Assembly (NCBI RefSeq): GCF_014207375.1 | Contig: NZ_JACHEE010000009.1 | Span: forward strand, 137,520 to 201,519 | From: Arthrobacter sp. AZCC_0090 | GTDB lineage: Bacteria; Actinomycetota; Actinomycetes; Actinomycetales; Micrococcaceae | Length of the DNA stretch: 64,000 nucleotides | Direction: 5' to 3' | Shown: in pieces, positions 10,708 to 20,806 of the stretch | How positions within the stretch are numbered: position 1 is the stretch's first letter | Layout of the letters: every line of letters begins with the position of its first letter | Translations under genes and position numbers: made by a program | Notes under the pieces: model-generated | Database searches by the model: none | What the model saw: only the letters and a program-made list of their open reading frames with translations | What the model was told of the DNA's origin: nothing

Positions 10708-12252
10708 TTATCCGGCGCGACATTCCTGGAGGATTCGGAAGACACCAGGGACCGCGCGAGCGATATCGGAAGCAGTCAGGGGTCCTCCAGCAGAGGCGGC
10801 GCTTCCTGCCATGCCGTGGATGCTCGCAGCCGCGGCCGCTACCGCCGCCCATCTCTCCTCCGTGGCGATTCCCAAGGCCGCGAAGGGGCCGTCGTCATCC
10901 AACGCGGACTCCGCGAAGGCTGCAGCCAGGGCTCCAAGGATCCCTCCGAGAACGTCCCCGCTTCCCGCCGTCGACATCCATGGGCATCCCTCGGCCTGGC
11001 TGAAGACCGCTCCCGATGGGGACGCAATCAACGTTGTGGCACCTTTGAGGAGGACAACTGCTCCCGTGTGTTCGGCAGCGAGACGGACGAAGTGCAGTGT
11101 CCGCGACTCCACGTCCTCACGGGTGACGCGCACTTCGCTACGGCCAAGAAGGGCGGCCAGCTCCCCGGCGTGCGGGGTCAGGATCCAATTGGGCGGGCAG
11201 CGTTCCGGCAGGAGCTCCAGAGCTCCGGCGTCGACGACGGCGGGCTGGCCGGCGCCGAACGCTGCGGCCAGTACGTCACGGGCTCGCTTGGACTGTTCAG
11301 CTCCGTCCAGGCCGGGACCGAGCAGCCATGCTTGGACTCGGCCTGGCTCGCCCGGCTCCCAAATAGCCTCGGGAGTCCGATCCAGGACCTGCCGTGCCAC
11401 AACTTCCGGGCCGAGGTACCGCACCATTCCAGCGCCGGCCCCCGACGCGGCCTCGACACAGAGGACTCCAGCACCCGTGTAGTGTTCTGAACCAGCAACG
11501 ACCCCCAGGACTCCCCTGGTGTACTTTTGCGCCCGACGCCCGGGGTCTGGCAGGACAACAGCCAGGTCACGGACAGACAGGCGGCGAAGGAGGGGCGACG
11601 GAAGACGGTCCTCAATGCCGATGGGTACCAGGAGTACGCGGCCGGCACAGCCCTCGCCGGGATCGGCCATCAGCCCAGCCTTGATTCCTCCGAATGCCAC
11701 CGTCAGCCGCGCCGTCAGCACGGGCCAGTGGACCTCGCCCGTGTCTGCGTCCACGCCGCTGGGAGTATCGCAGGCCACGACCAAATTCGGCCGCAATTCC
11801 TGCAGGGCAGCAATCAATTCCGCGGCCGGACCGCTGAGGCCTCCCCGGGCGCCCGTGCCCAGGATGGCGTCTATGATCACATCGTCGCTGGCACTTAGCA
11901 CGGCTAGTTCTTCGGCATTGTTCTCGTCGAGGACGTGGATGCGTCCACCGGCCGCCCTGAAGGCCGCCGTGGCGTCCAGGTGGGCGGAACCGGCGGCGAG
12001 CACCGCCGTCGTGCGCATGCCGCGACGGGCGAGCATTGCTGCGGCGAAGAGACCGTCCCCGCCGTTGTTCCCCTTGCCAGCCAGTACCGTGACGCTGGAG
12101 CCGTAGACGCGGCGGCCCTCCGAACGGAACTCGCGGACGACGGCGTTCGCCAAGCCATGGGCCGCGCGCTGCATGAGAACAGCGCCCTCACCGGCGTCAA
12201 GAAGCGGTTGTTCCGCTGCCCTGATCTGTGTTCCGGTGAAGGCGCTGATCAT
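10708..12252 (-). CDS. nnrDE: Bifunctional NAD(P)HX epimerase / ADP-dependent dehydratase
   Basis: A 514-residue fused protein that repairs hydrated NADH and NADPH. The N-terminal YjeF_N domain (about 1-215) carries GKGNNGGDGLF and epimerises NAD(P)HX. The C-terminal ribokinase-like domain (about 225-505) carries LLKGATTLI and the anion-hole motif TAGSGDVLGG and dehydrates S-NAD(P)HX. This fusion is the usual bacterial form. It starts 14 bases after acpS with no clear ribosome-binding site, so it is probably read by coupling. Neighbours glmS and acpS are a common actinobacterial association. Confidence 0.93.
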   Translation of the reverse strand: MISAFTGTQIRAAEQPLLDAGEGAVLMQRAAHGLANAVVREFRSEGRRVYGSSVTVLAGKGNNGGDGLFAAAMLARRGMRTTAVLAAGSAHLDATAAFRAAGGRIHVLDENNAEELAVLSASDDVIIDAILGTGARGGLSGPAAELIAALQELRPNLVVACDTPSGVDADTGEVHWPVLTARLTVAFGGIKAGLMADPGEGCAGRVLLVPIGIEDRLPSPLLRRLSVRDLAVVLPDPGRRAQKYTRGVLGVVAGSEHYTGAGVLCVEAASGAGAGMVRYLGPEVVARQVLDRTPEAIWEPGEPGRVQAWLLGPGLDGAEQSKRARDVLAAAFGAGQPAVVDAGALELLPERCPPNWILTPHAGELAALLGRSEVRVTREDVESRTLHFVRLAAEHTGAVVLLKGATTLIASPSGAVFSQAEGCPWMSTAGSGDVLGGILGALAAAFAESALDDDGPFAALGIATEERWAAVAAAAASIHGMAGSAASAGGPLTASDIARAVPGVFRILQECRAG

Positions 12253-12266
12253 GTTTGCTTGGGTTG

Positions 12267-12614
12267 TTAGGCTTCAGCGATGACCATGGCAGTGGCGATT
12301 CCGCCATCATGGCTCATGGATACATGCCAGCGTTTCACGCCTTTGGAATCGGCGACTGCCAGCACGGTGCCTATGACCTTGATAGTGGGGCCGTTCTGGT
12401 CCAGGCCGATCCAGCAGTCTTGCCAGTTCATGCCCGCCGGAGCTCCCAATACCTTGGCCACAGCCTCCTTCGCCGCGAAGCGCGCAGCCAAGGAGCGCGT
12501 GTTGAGCTCGCGTTCCGCGGGAACGAACAAACGGTCCCGGAGCCCGGGAGTCCGCTCAAGCTGGCGCCCAAAGCGCTCAATGTCTACGACGTCTACGCCT
12601 ATGCCAACAATCAT
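12267..12614 (-). CDS. acpS: Holo-[acyl-carrier-protein] synthase
   Basis: A 115-residue protein that transfers 4'-phosphopantetheine from CoA to the serine of acyl carrier protein. It has the N-terminal metal/CoA motif [12 protein letters not shown] and the second motif [13 protein letters not shown]. The length is typical of trimeric AcpS. It starts four bases after the glmS stop and runs into nnrDE after 14 bases, a tight operon. The CoA link with the nearby coaA (divergent from glmS) is suggestive but not evidence of co-regulation. Confidence 0.95.
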   Translation of the reverse strand: MIVGIGVDVVDIERFGRQLERTPGLRDRLFVPAERELNTRSLAARFAAKEAVAKVLGAPAGMNWQDCWIGLDQNGPTIKVIGTVLAVADSKGVKRWHVSMSHDGGIATAMVIAEA

Positions 12615-12618
12615 GCGG

Positions 12619-14511
12619 CTATTCTACGGTCACGCTCTTGGCAAGGTTGCGCGGTTGGTCCACGTCGTACCCTTTGGCCTTGGCTAGTTCTGCCGCGAAA
12701 ATCTGCAGCGGGACAGTAGTCAGGAGCGGCATCAGGAGAGGGGGCGTCTGGGGGACATAGAAGACGTGCTCAGCGTAGGCCCGCACTGCTTCGTCCCCTT
12801 CCTCGGCGATGACCAGGGTACGCGCACCGCGGGCACGGATTTCCTGGATGTTGCTGACTACCTTCGCATGGAGGGAGTCGCGGCCGCGCGGCGATGGGAC
12901 AACCACGAAGACGGGCTGTCCTTCGTCGATGAGGGCGATCGGGCCATGCTTGAGCTCACCGGCGGCAAAGCCTTCGGCGTGGATGTACGCGATTTCCTTA
13001 AGCTTCAACGCGCCCTCGAGTGCCACCGGGAAGCCCACGTGGCGGCCCAGGAACAGTACCGACTTCTCGTCCTTCATGCTGCGGGCGAGTTCACGGAGAG
13101 GGCCCGCATTGTCGAGGATCTTCTGGATGTGGGCGGGTATTTTGCCAAGGTCCGCCAAGACGTCCTTGATCTGGCCAGAGAAGATGTTTCCGCGCAGCTG
13201 GGCAAGGTAGAGGCCCAGCAGGTAGGCGGCCGTGATCTGGGCGAGGAAAGCCTTGGTCGAGGCGACGGCGATCTCCGGCCCGGCGTGCGTATAAAGCACC
13301 GCATCCGATTCGCGCGGGATCGTGGAGCCATTGGTGTTGCAAATGGAGATCGTCTTGGCGCCCTGCTCGCGGGCGTACCGGACGGCCATCAGCGTGTCCA
13401 TGGTTTCACCGGACTGACTGATGGACACCACCAAGGTGTTGGCGTCAACGATCGGGTCGCGGTAACGGAACTCATGTGCGAGTTCCACCTCGGTGGGGAT
13501 ACGGCACCAGTTCTCAATGGCGTACTTGGCCACCATCCCGGCGTAGGCGGCCGTACCACAAGCCAGGACGATGATCTTGTTGACCTGCTTCAGCAACTCG
13601 GGATCGATCCGGAGTTCGTTCAAGGTCAGCTGGCCGTTGATGTCCGAGCGGCCGAGGAGGGTCTGGGTGACGGCGTCGGGCTGGTCGTGGATTTCCTTCT
13701 CCATGAAGGAGCTGAAGCCGCCCTTTTCCGCAGAGGCAGGATCCCAGTCGACGTGGTATTCCTTGCCCTGGGCTGGAGCGCCGAAAAAGTCGGTGATCTC
13801 GACGGAGTGCGCAGTAATAGTGACGATCTGGTCCTGGCCAAGCTCGACGGCCCGGCGAGTGTGGTCGATGAAGCCGGAAACGTCCGAGCCCAGGAAGTTT
13901 TCGCCCTCGCCAAGCCCGACGACAAGGGGAGAATTGCGGCGGGCGGCCACCACGACGTCGGGCTGCTCGGCGTGAACGGCGAGGAGCGTGAACGCGCCTT
14001 CGAGCCGCTGGCAGGCAAGCTGCATCGCCTTGGTGAGTTTGCCGTTGGACGTGTCCCCGTTGAGCTGGTTGCGGAAAATGTCGCCCAGAAGGGCTGCCGC
14101 AACCTCGGTATCCGTCTCCGAAGCGAAAGTGACACCCTTGGCAACGAGTTCCTGTTTGAGCTCGGCGAAGTTTTCGATAATTCCGTTGTGGATCATCGCA
14201 AGGCGTCCGCCGTCGGCCAGATGCGGATGCGCGTTCTGGTCTGTGGGTCCACCGTGAGTGGCCCAGCGGGTGTGGCCGATGCCCGTCAGGGAGCTAGGGA
14301 GCGGATTGCTTTCGAGTTCGCCCAGCAGGTTGCTAAGTTTTCCCGACTTCTTCCTCAAGGCGATAGTTCCATCGGCGACCACGGCGACACCGGCCGAATC
14401 ATAGCCTCGATACTCAAGCCGACGGAGTCCCTCAAGAACAACGTCAAGGGCCGTGTGCCCGGCATCTGCCCGGCGGGATGAATTGCCAACGTAACCTACG
14501 ATTCCACACAT
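12619..14511 (-). CDS. glmS: Glutamine-fructose-6-phosphate aminotransferase
   Basis: A 630-residue protein that makes glucosamine-6-phosphate for peptidoglycan, with glutamine as amino donor. The ATG at 14511 was chosen because it gives MCGIVGYVG, which exposes catalytic Cys2 after Met removal; longer forms are not functional. An N-terminal Ntn-type glutaminase domain ([16 protein letters not shown]) is followed by two SIS domains ([11 protein letters not shown], then [19 protein letters not shown]) and the C-terminal [11 protein letters not shown]. No glmS ribozyme was recognised upstream. It is divergent from coaA and heads the acpS-nnrDE-tre run. glmM, the next pathway step, is 2.5 kb away. 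Confidence 0.97.
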   Translation of the reverse strand: MCGIVGYVGNSSRRADAGHTALDVVLEGLRRLEYRGYDSAGVAVVADGTIALRKKSGKLSNLLGELESNPLPSSLTGIGHTRWATHGGPTDQNAHPHLADGGRLAMIHNGIIENFAELKQELVAKGVTFASETDTEVAAALLGDIFRNQLNGDTSNGKLTKAMQLACQRLEGAFTLLAVHAEQPDVVVAARRNSPLVVGLGEGENFLGSDVSGFIDHTRRAVELGQDQIVTITAHSVEITDFFGAPAQGKEYHVDWDPASAEKGGFSSFMEKEIHDQPDAVTQTLLGRSDINGQLTLNELRIDPELLKQVNKIIVLACGTAAYAGMVAKYAIENWCRIPTEVELAHEFRYRDPIVDANTLVVSISQSGETMDTLMAVRYAREQGAKTISICNTNGSTIPRESDAVLYTHAGPEIAVASTKAFLAQITAAYLLGLYLAQLRGNIFSGQIKDVLADLGKIPAHIQKILDNAGPLRELARSMKDEKSVLFLGRHVGFPVALEGALKLKEIAYIHAEGFAAGELKHGPIALIDEGQPVFVVVPSPRGRDSLHAKVVSNIQEIRARGARTLVIAEEGDEAVRAYAEHVFYVPQTPPLLMPLLTTVPLQIFAAELAKAKGYDVDQPRNLAKSVTVE

Positions 14512-14690
14512 GCCTACAAGAGTAGCGGGTGCCCCACGAAATGGACGTAGGATATCCGGCCGTGCAAGCAGGCCAACCGCCGGATATTGCCGGATCGCGC
14601 GGCTTTCCAAGAGAGCATGCTCACACAAAAATCTCCCCGCCGTTCATGCTGTATTTCCGGATCAGCCAAGTGGGGGGCAGAATCTCTAAG
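14512..14690. promoter_or_regulatory. Divergent intergenic region between glmS and coaA
   Basis: About 180 bases separate the divergent starts of glmS (14511) and coaA (14691), so both promoters must lie here unless coaA starts at ATG 14646. I could not place convincing -35/-10 pairs by eye. Confidence 0.4.
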
Positions 14691-15656
14691 GTGACTTTGC
14701 AACGCAATGAAGCGAACGGCGACGGCTCCTCTCCGTTCGTGGAGCTGGACAGGCAGACGTGGTCCCGGCTGGCTGCACAGATGGAGCAACCGCTTAACGA
14801 AGAGGACATCGTCCGGCTTCGCGGCCTCGGCGATCCCCTGGACATGAAGGAAATCCGCGAGGTCTATCTCCCGCTCTCCCGCCTGTTGCACCTCTACGTC
14901 CAAGCATCCCAGCAGCTCCATGCGGCCACAACGACGTTCCTTGGCGAGCAAACGCAGCGCACGCCTTTCGTGATCGGCGTGGCAGGTTCGGTGGCGGTCG
15001 GCAAGTCCACCATCGCCCGGGTGCTGCGCGAAATGCTCCGCCGTTGGCCGGGCACGCCGAACGTCGAGCTCATCACCACCGACGGATTCTTGTACCCGCT
15101 CGCCGAATTGAAGCGTCGGCATTTGCTTGAGCGCAAGGGCTTTCCAGAGTCCTACGACCGCCGGGCACTGCTTCGCTTCGTGAGTGCGATCAAGGGTGGC
15201 GCCGAAGAGGTCCGCGCCCCTTGGTATTCCCACGTCACCTACGACATCGTCCCGGACAAGGAAGTGGTGGTCCGGCGGCCGGACGTCCTCATCGTCGAGG
15301 GCCTCAACGTGTTGGCCCCGGCCCGTCCCCGGCAGGACGGCCGGCAGGGCTTGGCGTTGAGCGATTTCTTTGATTTCTCGATTTATGTTGACGCCAAGAC
15401 TGCGTACATCGAAGACTGGTACGTGGACCGCTTCCGGAAGCTTCGAAGCACGGCCTTCGCCCAGCCCGAATCCTATTTCCATCGTTACGCGACACTCTCC
15501 GATGCCGAGGCGGAAGCCACTGCCCGCGGCATTTGGAAACGCATCAACGAGCCCAACCTTGAGGAAAACGTGCTCCCTACCCGCGGCCGGGCGCAGCTTG
15601 TCCTCACCAAGGACGCAGACCATTCCATCCGCCGCATGCTGCTCCGAAAGGTCTAG
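14691..15656 (+). CDS. coaA: Pantothenate kinase, type I
   Basis: A protein of about 321 residues that phosphorylates pantothenate, the first step of CoA synthesis. It has the P-loop [12 protein letters not shown] (about 96-107), [14 protein letters not shown] and the family-type [14 protein letters not shown] 14691 was chosen because it gives the usual N-terminus ([10 protein letters not shown]); ATG 14646 is the alternative, and the ribosome-binding site decides neither clearly. It is followed after six bases by a VanY-like lipoprotein gene, so the two may be co-transcribed. Confidence 0.94.
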   Translation: MTLQRNEANGDGSSPFVELDRQTWSRLAAQMEQPLNEEDIVRLRGLGDPLDMKEIREVYLPLSRLLHLYVQASQQLHAATTTFLGEQTQRTPFVIGVAGSVAVGKSTIARVLREMLRRWPGTPNVELITTDGFLYPLAELKRRHLLERKGFPESYDRRALLRFVSAIKGGAEEVRAPWYSHVTYDIVPDKEVVVRRPDVLIVEGLNVLAPARPRQDGRQGLALSDFFDFSIYVDAKTAYIEDWYVDRFRKLRSTAFAQPESYFHRYATLSDAEAEATARGIWKRINEPNLEENVLPTRGRAQLVLTKDADHSIRRMLLRKV

Positions 15657-15661
15657 TACGG

Positions 15662-16510
15662 ATGTGCCACAACTGCGGCCCGAGCAGAAGGTCCTTCACA
15701 ACCATGCTGGCGGCAGGCGTAAGTATCGCGGCGTTGGCCGCCTGTACCCCGGAGACCCCGGTCGCTTCACCCGCTGCGGCCCCGTCCCCCTCAGGTCCTC
15801 AAACGGCAACGTCGACGCCGGCAGTGGCGACCACGACGGCGGTCCCTGCCCCTGCGGCGAGCGCGGCACCGCCGTCGAGCACGCCGCCGTCGGGGGCTTT
15901 GTCCCAAAAGTATTCCCTGAGCGACCCCGCGAGCCAGTGGGTCATCGTCAATAAGCACCGGCCGCTGACTCCCTTGCAGTTCGCCCCCGCTGACCTCGTA
16001 CAGCCCCGCGTCGAACTTGCGGTAAGTGGAGAGGCGTCGTTGCTCAACAGCACAACTGCCGCAGCCGCAGAAAAGCTCTTTGCCGGGGCCGCCTCGGCTG
16101 GGGTGAACATGACCTTGGCCTCCGGCTACCGCTCCTTCCAAACCCAAACGGCGACGTACAACGGTTATGTGACCTCGCGCGGCCAGGCTTCAGCAGACAC
16201 AGCCTCCGCCCGCCCCGGGTTCTCGGAACACCAGACGGGTTGGGCATTCGATATCGGCGACGGCGGCGGGGCGTGCAGCTTCCAGCCTTGCTTCGCTGAG
16301 CAGCCGGCAGCCGTTTGGGCCAAGGCCAACGCATTCAAGTATGGATTTGTTGTCAGGTACCCGTGGATGCTCCATGAAATCACTGGCTATTACTACGAGC
16401 CCTGGCATTTACGCTTTGTCGGGGTTGAGGCCGCGACGGATATGGCCAATCGTGGCATCGGCACCCTCGAGGAATATTTTGGCCTCGAAGCCGCACCAGG
16501 CTACCTCTAG
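15662..16510 (+). CDS. D-alanyl-D-alanine carboxypeptidase, VanY/M15 family lipoprotein
   Basis: A 282-residue exported protein. A basic start and hydrophobic segment end in the lipobox AALAAC (Cys28), so it should be a membrane-anchored lipoprotein. A Pro/Ala/Ser/Thr-rich linker runs to about residue 80. The M15 zinc site is visible: SEHQTGWAFD gives His190 and Asp197, and EPWHLRFVG gives His249 with a catalytic Glu246. The family trims the terminal D-Ala of peptidoglycan stem peptides. No van resistance genes are nearby, so housekeeping wall trimming is more likely than glycopeptide resistance. Confidence 0.9.
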   Translation: MCHNCGPSRRSFTTMLAAGVSIAALAACTPETPVASPAAAPSPSGPQTATSTPAVATTTAVPAPAASAAPPSSTPPSGALSQKYSLSDPASQWVIVNKHRPLTPLQFAPADLVQPRVELAVSGEASLLNSTTAAAAEKLFAGAASAGVNMTLASGYRSFQTQTATYNGYVTSRGQASADTASARPGFSEHQTGWAFDIGDGGGACSFQPCFAEQPAAVWAKANAFKYGFVVRYPWMLHEITGYYYEPWHLRFVGVEAATDMANRGIGTLEEYFGLEAAPGYL

Positions 16511-16600
16511 CAGTTGACTAACCCGAAGATTTCCCGACACTCCGGAAAGAATTGACCAGTAGCTCGCCCCGAATTAACACGCATGCACTAGCTTGGTGCC

Positions 16601-16990
16601 ATGTTGAGTGGATTTAGGAATTTCATTCTGAAGGGCAACGTCGTAGACCTTGCCGTAGCCGTCGTCATGGGTGCCGCCTTCGGTGCAGTTGTTGATGCAC
16701 TCGTCAAGAACGTCCTCATGCCGCTGATCGCTGCCTTGGTTGGGTCACCCAACTTCGACAGTTTCGCGAAGGTGACCATCAACGGAAACGACCTGCAGTT
16801 CGGCGTCTTGCTGACAGCGATCGTCAATTTCCTCTTGGTAGCAGCCGCCATCTATTTCGTTGTGGTAGCTCCGATGAACCACCTCATTGAGCGCCGCAAT
16901 GCCAAGTTGGGCATCACGGAAGACGAACCCGCTGCTGACCCCGCAGTCACGCTCCTCACCGAGATCCGCGACAACCTGGTCCAAAGGTAA
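16601..16990 (+). CDS. mscL: Large-conductance mechanosensitive channel
   Basis: A 129-residue homopentameric channel that opens under membrane tension to release solutes during hypo-osmotic shock. It has the N-terminal FRNFILKGNVVDLAVAVVMG with the gate helix, a periplasmic loop, a second helix (LLTAIVNFLLVAAAIYFVVV) and a cytoplasmic helix at the C-terminus. The length is typical. It is a single gene with a strong terminator 12 bases after the stop. It fits functionally with the trehalose genes nearby, but no shared regulation is visible. Confidence 0.96.
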   Translation: MLSGFRNFILKGNVVDLAVAVVMGAAFGAVVDALVKNVLMPLIAALVGSPNFDSFAKVTINGNDLQFGVLLTAIVNFLLVAAAIYFVVVAPMNHLIERRNAKLGITEDEPAADPAVTLLTEIRDNLVQR

Positions 16991-17002
16991 CTGAGCGGCT
17001 GT

Positions 17003-17039
17003 GGCCCGTCTCCTGGGGGAGACGGGCCACCGCTTTTTT
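17003..17039 (+). terminator. Rho-independent terminator of mscL
   Basis: Perfect 11-bp stem GGCCCGTCTCC (17003-17013) with GGAGACGGGCC (17018-17028), loop TGGG, and a T-run at 17034-17039. Convergent glmM ends at 17051. Confidence 0.92.
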
Positions 17040-17050
17040 GGGGCTCGGAC

Positions 17051-18415
17051 CTATAGGGCCAGTTCGCGCGGAATCGCGAGGCGGTCTTCGACGACGCCGG
17101 CAAGTTCAGTGCATATACGGGTTGCGGTTTCCATGTCAGCAGCCTCGACCATCACACGGACCAGCGCTTCGGTGCCCGATGGCCGCAGGAGCACACGGCC
17201 GGTATCGCCGAGTTCGAGTTCGGCGGCAGCCACGGCAGCGGCCACGCCTTCGTCCGTGGCGGCCCTGGACTTGTCCACGCCCTTCACGTTGATCATGAGC
17301 TGCGGCAGCTTCGTCATGGCGCGGGCGAGGTCTTGGAGGGTTCGGCCGGTGCCGGCCACTTGGGCGGCAATCTGCAGGCCTGTCAGGACGCCGTCGCCTG
17401 TAGTGGCGTAGTCGGAGAAGATCACGTGCCCCGACTGCTCGCCACCAAGGCTGAAACCGCCGTCGCGCATTTCTTCCAGGACGTAACGGTCCCCTACCGC
17501 CGTCTCGCGAATGGTTATCCCGGCATCGCGCAATGCGATCTTGAGTCCGAGGTTGCTCATCACGGTGGCCACCAGGACGTCGTCCTTCAGCTTTCCGGAC
17601 TCCTTCAGCGCGAGGGCCAGGATCGCCATGATCTGGTCACCGTCAACCTCGGTGCCTTCGTGGTCCACGGCCAGGCAGCGATCGGCGTCGCCGTCGTGGG
17701 CAATGCCGAAGTCTGCCCCGTGTTTGACCACCGCTTCCTTGAGCTGGCCGAGGTGGGTGGAACCGACGCCATCGTTGATATTCAGGCCATCAGGTTCCGC
17801 GCCAATCACCACAACTTCAGCGCCTGCACTGGCGAAGACCTGAGGGGAACAGCCGCTGGCCGCACCGTTGGCGCAGTCCAGGACGACCTTGAGGCCTTCC
17901 AGGCGATGTGGGAGGGTGCCAAGCAGGTGGACGATGTAGCGGTCCTCGGCGTCCGAGAAGCGTTGGATGCGGCCGACGTCGCCTGCCACGGGACGGGACG
18001 GCTCCTTGCCGAGCTGGGCTTCTATCGCGTCCTCCACCTCGTCCGGGAGCTTCTGGCCGCCTCGTGCAAAGAACTTGATGCCGTTGTCCGGCGCCGGGTT
18101 ATGGGATGCGGAGATCATGACGCCGAAATCGGCATTGAGGTCCGCGATGAGGTACGCGGCTGCGGGCGTGGGAAGCACGCCCGCGTCGTACACATCAATC
18201 CCGGAGCTCGAAAGCCCGGCCTCAACGGCCGCCGCGATGAACTCTCCGCTGGCCCGCGGATCCCGGGCGACGACGGCGCGGGGCCGTGCTCCATCGGCCG
18301 AGCGCTCGTGGCCTAGGACCACGGCAGCTGCTTGGGCCAACTGGAGAGCAAGCTCCGCGGTGAGCAATCCATTGGCGAGACCACGCACGCCATCTGTTCC
18401 AAATAATCTAGCCAT
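17051..18415 (-). CDS. glmM: Phosphoglucosamine mutase
   Basis: A 454-residue enzyme that interconverts glucosamine-6-phosphate and glucosamine-1-phosphate on the way to UDP-GlcNAc. It has the start [11 protein letters not shown], the phosphoserine loop ISASHNP (Ser104), the metal-binding DGDADRC, the sugar-binding GGEQSGH, and the phosphate-binding [20 protein letters not shown] precedes the ATG. It follows rplM-rpsI in the same direction but a long hairpin lies between them. That order is common in Actinobacteria. Confidence 0.97.
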   Translation of the reverse strand: MARLFGTDGVRGLANGLLTAELALQLAQAAAVVLGHERSADGARPRAVVARDPRASGEFIAAAVEAGLSSSGIDVYDAGVLPTPAAAYLIADLNADFGVMISASHNPAPDNGIKFFARGGQKLPDEVEDAIEAQLGKEPSRPVAGDVGRIQRFSDAEDRYIVHLLGTLPHRLEGLKVVLDCANGAASGCSPQVFASAGAEVVVIGAEPDGLNINDGVGSTHLGQLKEAVVKHGADFGIAHDGDADRCLAVDHEGTEVDGDQIMAILALALKESGKLKDDVLVATVMSNLGLKIALRDAGITIRETAVGDRYVLEEMRDGGFSLGGEQSGHVIFSDYATTGDGVLTGLQIAAQVAGTGRTLQDLARAMTKLPQLMINVKGVDKSRAATDEGVAAAVAAAELELGDTGRVLLRPSGTEALVRVMVEAADMETATRICTELAGVVEDRLAIPRELAL

Positions 18416-18510
18416 CGCGTCCCAGTCTAGACGACAGCCGGCCCTCCGCTTGCCGAACCGGTCCGGTTCAGGCGGTCAGGGACCATGCTGTGGCCAGCCA
18501 TTTTACGACG

Positions 18511-18544
18511 GAGGCCCGCCCCGCCAAATGGCGGGACGGGCCTC
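18511..18544 (-). terminator. Hairpin between rpsI and glmM
   Basis: A 15-bp stem with one mismatch: GAGGCCCGCCCCGCC (18511-18525), loop AAAT, GGCGGGACGGGCCTC (18530-18544). It lies 56 bases after the rpsI stop. No U-run follows, so termination would be of the intrinsic high-GC type or only partial. Confidence 0.75.
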
Positions 18545-18599
18545 GTCCGGACGCTGGAAGCGTCCCCAAGCATTTTTGCGCTTGTGGATCCGAGCGGGT

Positions 18600-19106
18600 T
18601 TAGCGCTTGGAGTACTGCTGAGCCTTGCGTGCCTTCTTAAGACCGGCCTTCTTACGCTCGATGACGCGTGCGTCACGGGTGAGGTAGCCGGCCTTCTTCA
18701 GGGTTGCGCGGTTGTTCTCGACGTCGATCTCGTTCAGCGAGCGAGCAACACCGAGACGCAGCGCACCGGCCTGGCCGGAAGGGCCACCGCCGTGGATGCG
18801 AGCGATGACGTCGTAGGCGCCTTCAAGGTCAAGGATCTTGAAGGGCTCGTTGACGTCCTGCTGGTGCAGCTTATTCGGGAAGTAGTTGGACAGCTCGCGG
18901 CCGTTGATGGTCCACTTGCCGGAGCCCGGCACAACGCGAACGCGTGCGACGGCTTCCTTGCGGCGGCCAACAGCAGCACCGGCAACGGTCAGTGCCGGGC
19001 GCTCCTTCTTGGGCGCGGCTTCGGCAGCCGAGCTTTCAGAGGTGTAGCTGGTGAGGGTTTCCTCGGCCTCGACGGCTTCGGCGGTCAGTTCTTCGTTCTG
19101 AGCCAC
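18600..19106 (-). CDS. rpsI: 30S ribosomal protein S9
   Basis: 168 residues. S9 contacts the P-site tRNA with its C-terminal KR tail (here QQYSKR). The start is GTG 19106, preceded by AAGGAGAATC. Residues 1-35 or so are an acidic Glu/Ala/Thr-rich N-terminal extension, which the core S9 lacks; the core begins near [12 protein letters not shown]. It is coupled to rplM (38 bases apart), as in most bacteria. Confidence 0.96.
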   Translation of the reverse strand: MAQNEELTAEAVEAEETLTSYTSESSAAEAAPKKERPALTVAGAAVGRRKEAVARVRVVPGSGKWTINGRELSNYFPNKLHQQDVNEPFKILDLEGAYDVIARIHGGGPSGQAGALRLGVARSLNEIDVENNRATLKKAGYLTRDARVIERKKAGLKKARKAQQYSKR

Positions 19107-19143
19107 GATTCTCCTTGTATTAAAAGTTGTTTGGTGGCCAGGA

Positions 19144-19587
19144 CTACTGGGCGACCTGGGTGATTTCGAAAGTCTTCGGCTGCTGTGCAGCGTGGGGGTG
19201 CTCAGCGCCACGGTAGACCTTGAGCTTGCCCAACTGCTGTGCAGCGAGGGAGTTCTTGGGGAGCATGCCCTTGATGGCCTTTTCCACGGCGCGGACCGGG
19301 TTGGATTCCAGCAGCTCCGCGTAGTTGACGGAGGTCAGGCCGCCCGGGTAGCCGGAGTGGCGGTATGCGCGCTTCTGCTCCAGCTTGGCGCCGGTCAGGG
19401 CAACCTTTTCAGCGTTGATGATGATGACGAAGTCGCCCATGTCCATGTGGGACGCAAAGGTCGGCTTGTGCTTTCCGCGCAGCAGTGTTGCGGTCTGGCT
19501 GGCAAGACGACCAAGGACAACATCGGTGGCGTCAATGACGTGCCACTGGCGGTTGATATCGCCGGGCTTCGGGGTGTACGTACGCAC
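19144..19587 (-). CDS. rplM: 50S ribosomal protein L13
   Basis: 147 residues, the usual L13 length, an early assembly protein of the large subunit. It has the typical start [19 protein letters not shown] and the conserved [16 protein letters not shown] and MLPKNSL segments. The start is GTG 19587. It is first in the rplM-rpsI pair. A promoter can be placed about 210 bases upstream, giving a long untranslated leader. Confidence 0.97.
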   Translation of the reverse strand: MRTYTPKPGDINRQWHVIDATDVVLGRLASQTATLLRGKHKPTFASHMDMGDFVIIINAEKVALTGAKLEQKRAYRHSGYPGGLTSVNYAELLESNPVRAVEKAIKGMLPKNSLAAQQLGKLKVYRGAEHPHAAQQPKTFEITQVAQ

Positions 19588-19795
19588 GGTTTTGCCTCGT
19601 TCTTGTTCTGGCGTTCATGTTTTAGGCGGCACGCTTGGAGCGTGTGCCTACTAGGTATGCGTTACCGGAGCAGAGGTGAGGGCTCTATGTACCAGTTATC
19701 CCGAAGTCCCGATATGCCTGTCGAGTTAACGATCCTGCAACTGGATCCCCAAGCGGGCATGTGTCATCGAGAAAGGACACGCACAACGACTATCA

Positions 19796-19824
19796 ACAAT
19801 AGCGTCAAGGAGCCGCAGGGTCAA
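19796..19824 (-). promoter_or_regulatory. Predicted sigma-70-type promoter of rplM-rpsI
   Basis: Read leftward: TTGACC (complement of 19819-19824), 17-base spacer, TATTGT (complement of 19796-19801). Transcription would start near 19789 and leave a leader of about 200 bases before rplM. That leader holds an imperfect hairpin around 19628-19648. Confidence 0.6.
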
Positions 19825-19882
19825 AATAGGCTGACAACCACAGTGAACACGTGGGACCATGCCTTGAATCTTAGGAGATGCC

Positions 19883-20536
19883 ATGACCGCAACTGCAGCG
19901 CAGCCCTTGCTTCTAGGCGTCCTTGGACTTTTGGGACTGCTCTTGAGTCCCCTGGCCGAGCTCCTGATAGCCCGATTCCTGCCCCGCCTCGGCGGACTCC
20001 CCTCCCTCAAAATCCGGATCACGACGGCGGCGGCCACCGCGGCGTTGTTCGTCCTCCTGGCGCTCCGGTTCGGTCTCTCCCCGACGCTCCCCGCCTATCT
20101 CCTCTTAGCGGTGCTGGCAGTACAGCTGTCGCGCCTGGACGTAGTCCATCATTTGCTCCCGAACCCATTGGTGCTGTCCCTGCTTGCAGCCGGTTTGGTC
20201 CTGTTAACTACGTCGGCCGCGCTGCTTCCAGACTGGCCCGGACTGCTTCGCGCGGCTGCCGGCGGTGTCATCTTGTTCCTCGGGTACTTAATTCTTGGAT
20301 TAATTTCTCCAAGAGGCCTCGGGATGGGCGATGTGAAGCTCGCAGCACCACTCGGAATGTACTTGGGCTACTTGGGTTGGACCCAGGTGTTCTACGGGGG
20401 CCTGCTGGGGTTCGTGGTGGGTGGGGTGATGACGGTGCCGATGTTGCGCCTGAAGCGCGGAATCAAGCCATCTGAAGTAGCTCACGGACCGGCCATGTTC
20501 GCCGCGGCAATTGGAGTGGTGTTGCTGGCCGCCTAA
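19883..20536 (+). CDS. tadV: Prepilin peptidase, A24 (CpaA/TadV) family
   Basis: A 217-residue membrane aspartic protease with six or so hydrophobic segments. The two catalytic aspartates are visible: Asp86 in RLDVVHHLLPN and Asp150 in GMGDVK. It should process the Flp prepilins and the TadE-type pseudopilin encoded downstream. It lacks the N-terminal methylase domain of PilD, as expected for TadV. AGGAG lies five bases before the ATG. It is first in the Tad locus but 270 bases ahead of flp1, so it may have separate transcription. Confidence 0.9.
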   Translation: MTATAAQPLLLGVLGLLGLLLSPLAELLIARFLPRLGGLPSLKIRITTAAATAALFVLLALRFGLSPTLPAYLLLAVLAVQLSRLDVVHHLLPNPLVLSLLAAGLVLLTTSAALLPDWPGLLRAAAGGVILFLGYLILGLISPRGLGMGDVKLAAPLGMYLGYLGWTQVFYGGLLGFVVGGVMTVPMLRLKRGIKPSEVAHGPAMFAAAIGVVLLAA

Positions 20537-20806
20537 AGCCACCGCTATCTTCCCAGGTTCCCCTCAGTTCACTGGAACCCCATCTGTGCCGGCGCCTAAG
20601 TAGTACTTAGGCAGAAAAACCGAGTACCCGCAGAGCGTCCTTCGAGTAATCAACACCCCCCGCACGGAAAAAGACGAGTACCACTACGCATTGTTTGTTA
20701 ACCCTCCCAGGGGCAATTCTTGTCCTATCGAAATCCGAACCGCCAAAGGGATATGTAAGCGGCAGGGATTCGTAAACAAATTCACTTATCTGGGAAGGGT
20801 TTTCCA
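20537..20806 (+). promoter_or_regulatory. Region upstream of flp1, with an inverted repeat
   Basis: 270 bases without a gene. A perfect 8-bp inverted repeat lies at 20594-20612 (GCCTAAGT, loop AGT, ACTTAGGC). It could end tadV transcription or bind a regulator of flp1. A promoter for the highly expressed pilin is expected here, but I could not fix its hexamers with confidence. Confidence 0.5.

Noticed and set aside
12766..14481. A 571-codon open frame on the + strand
   Set aside because: It is antisense to glmS, whose domains and catalytic residues are clear throughout.
14512..14700. glmS ribozyme upstream of glmS
   Set aside because: The upstream region is short and shared with coaA, and I could not recognise the ribozyme core. 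It is mainly a Firmicutes element.
14514..15623. A 369-codon frame opposite coaA
   Set aside because: coaA carries a complete kinase P-loop and family motifs; the opposite frame has none.
15662..16510. Glycopeptide resistance gene (vanY)
   Set aside because: The protein is a VanY-family carboxypeptidase, but no vanHAX, vanRS or other resistance genes are nearby, so a wall-trimming role is more likely.
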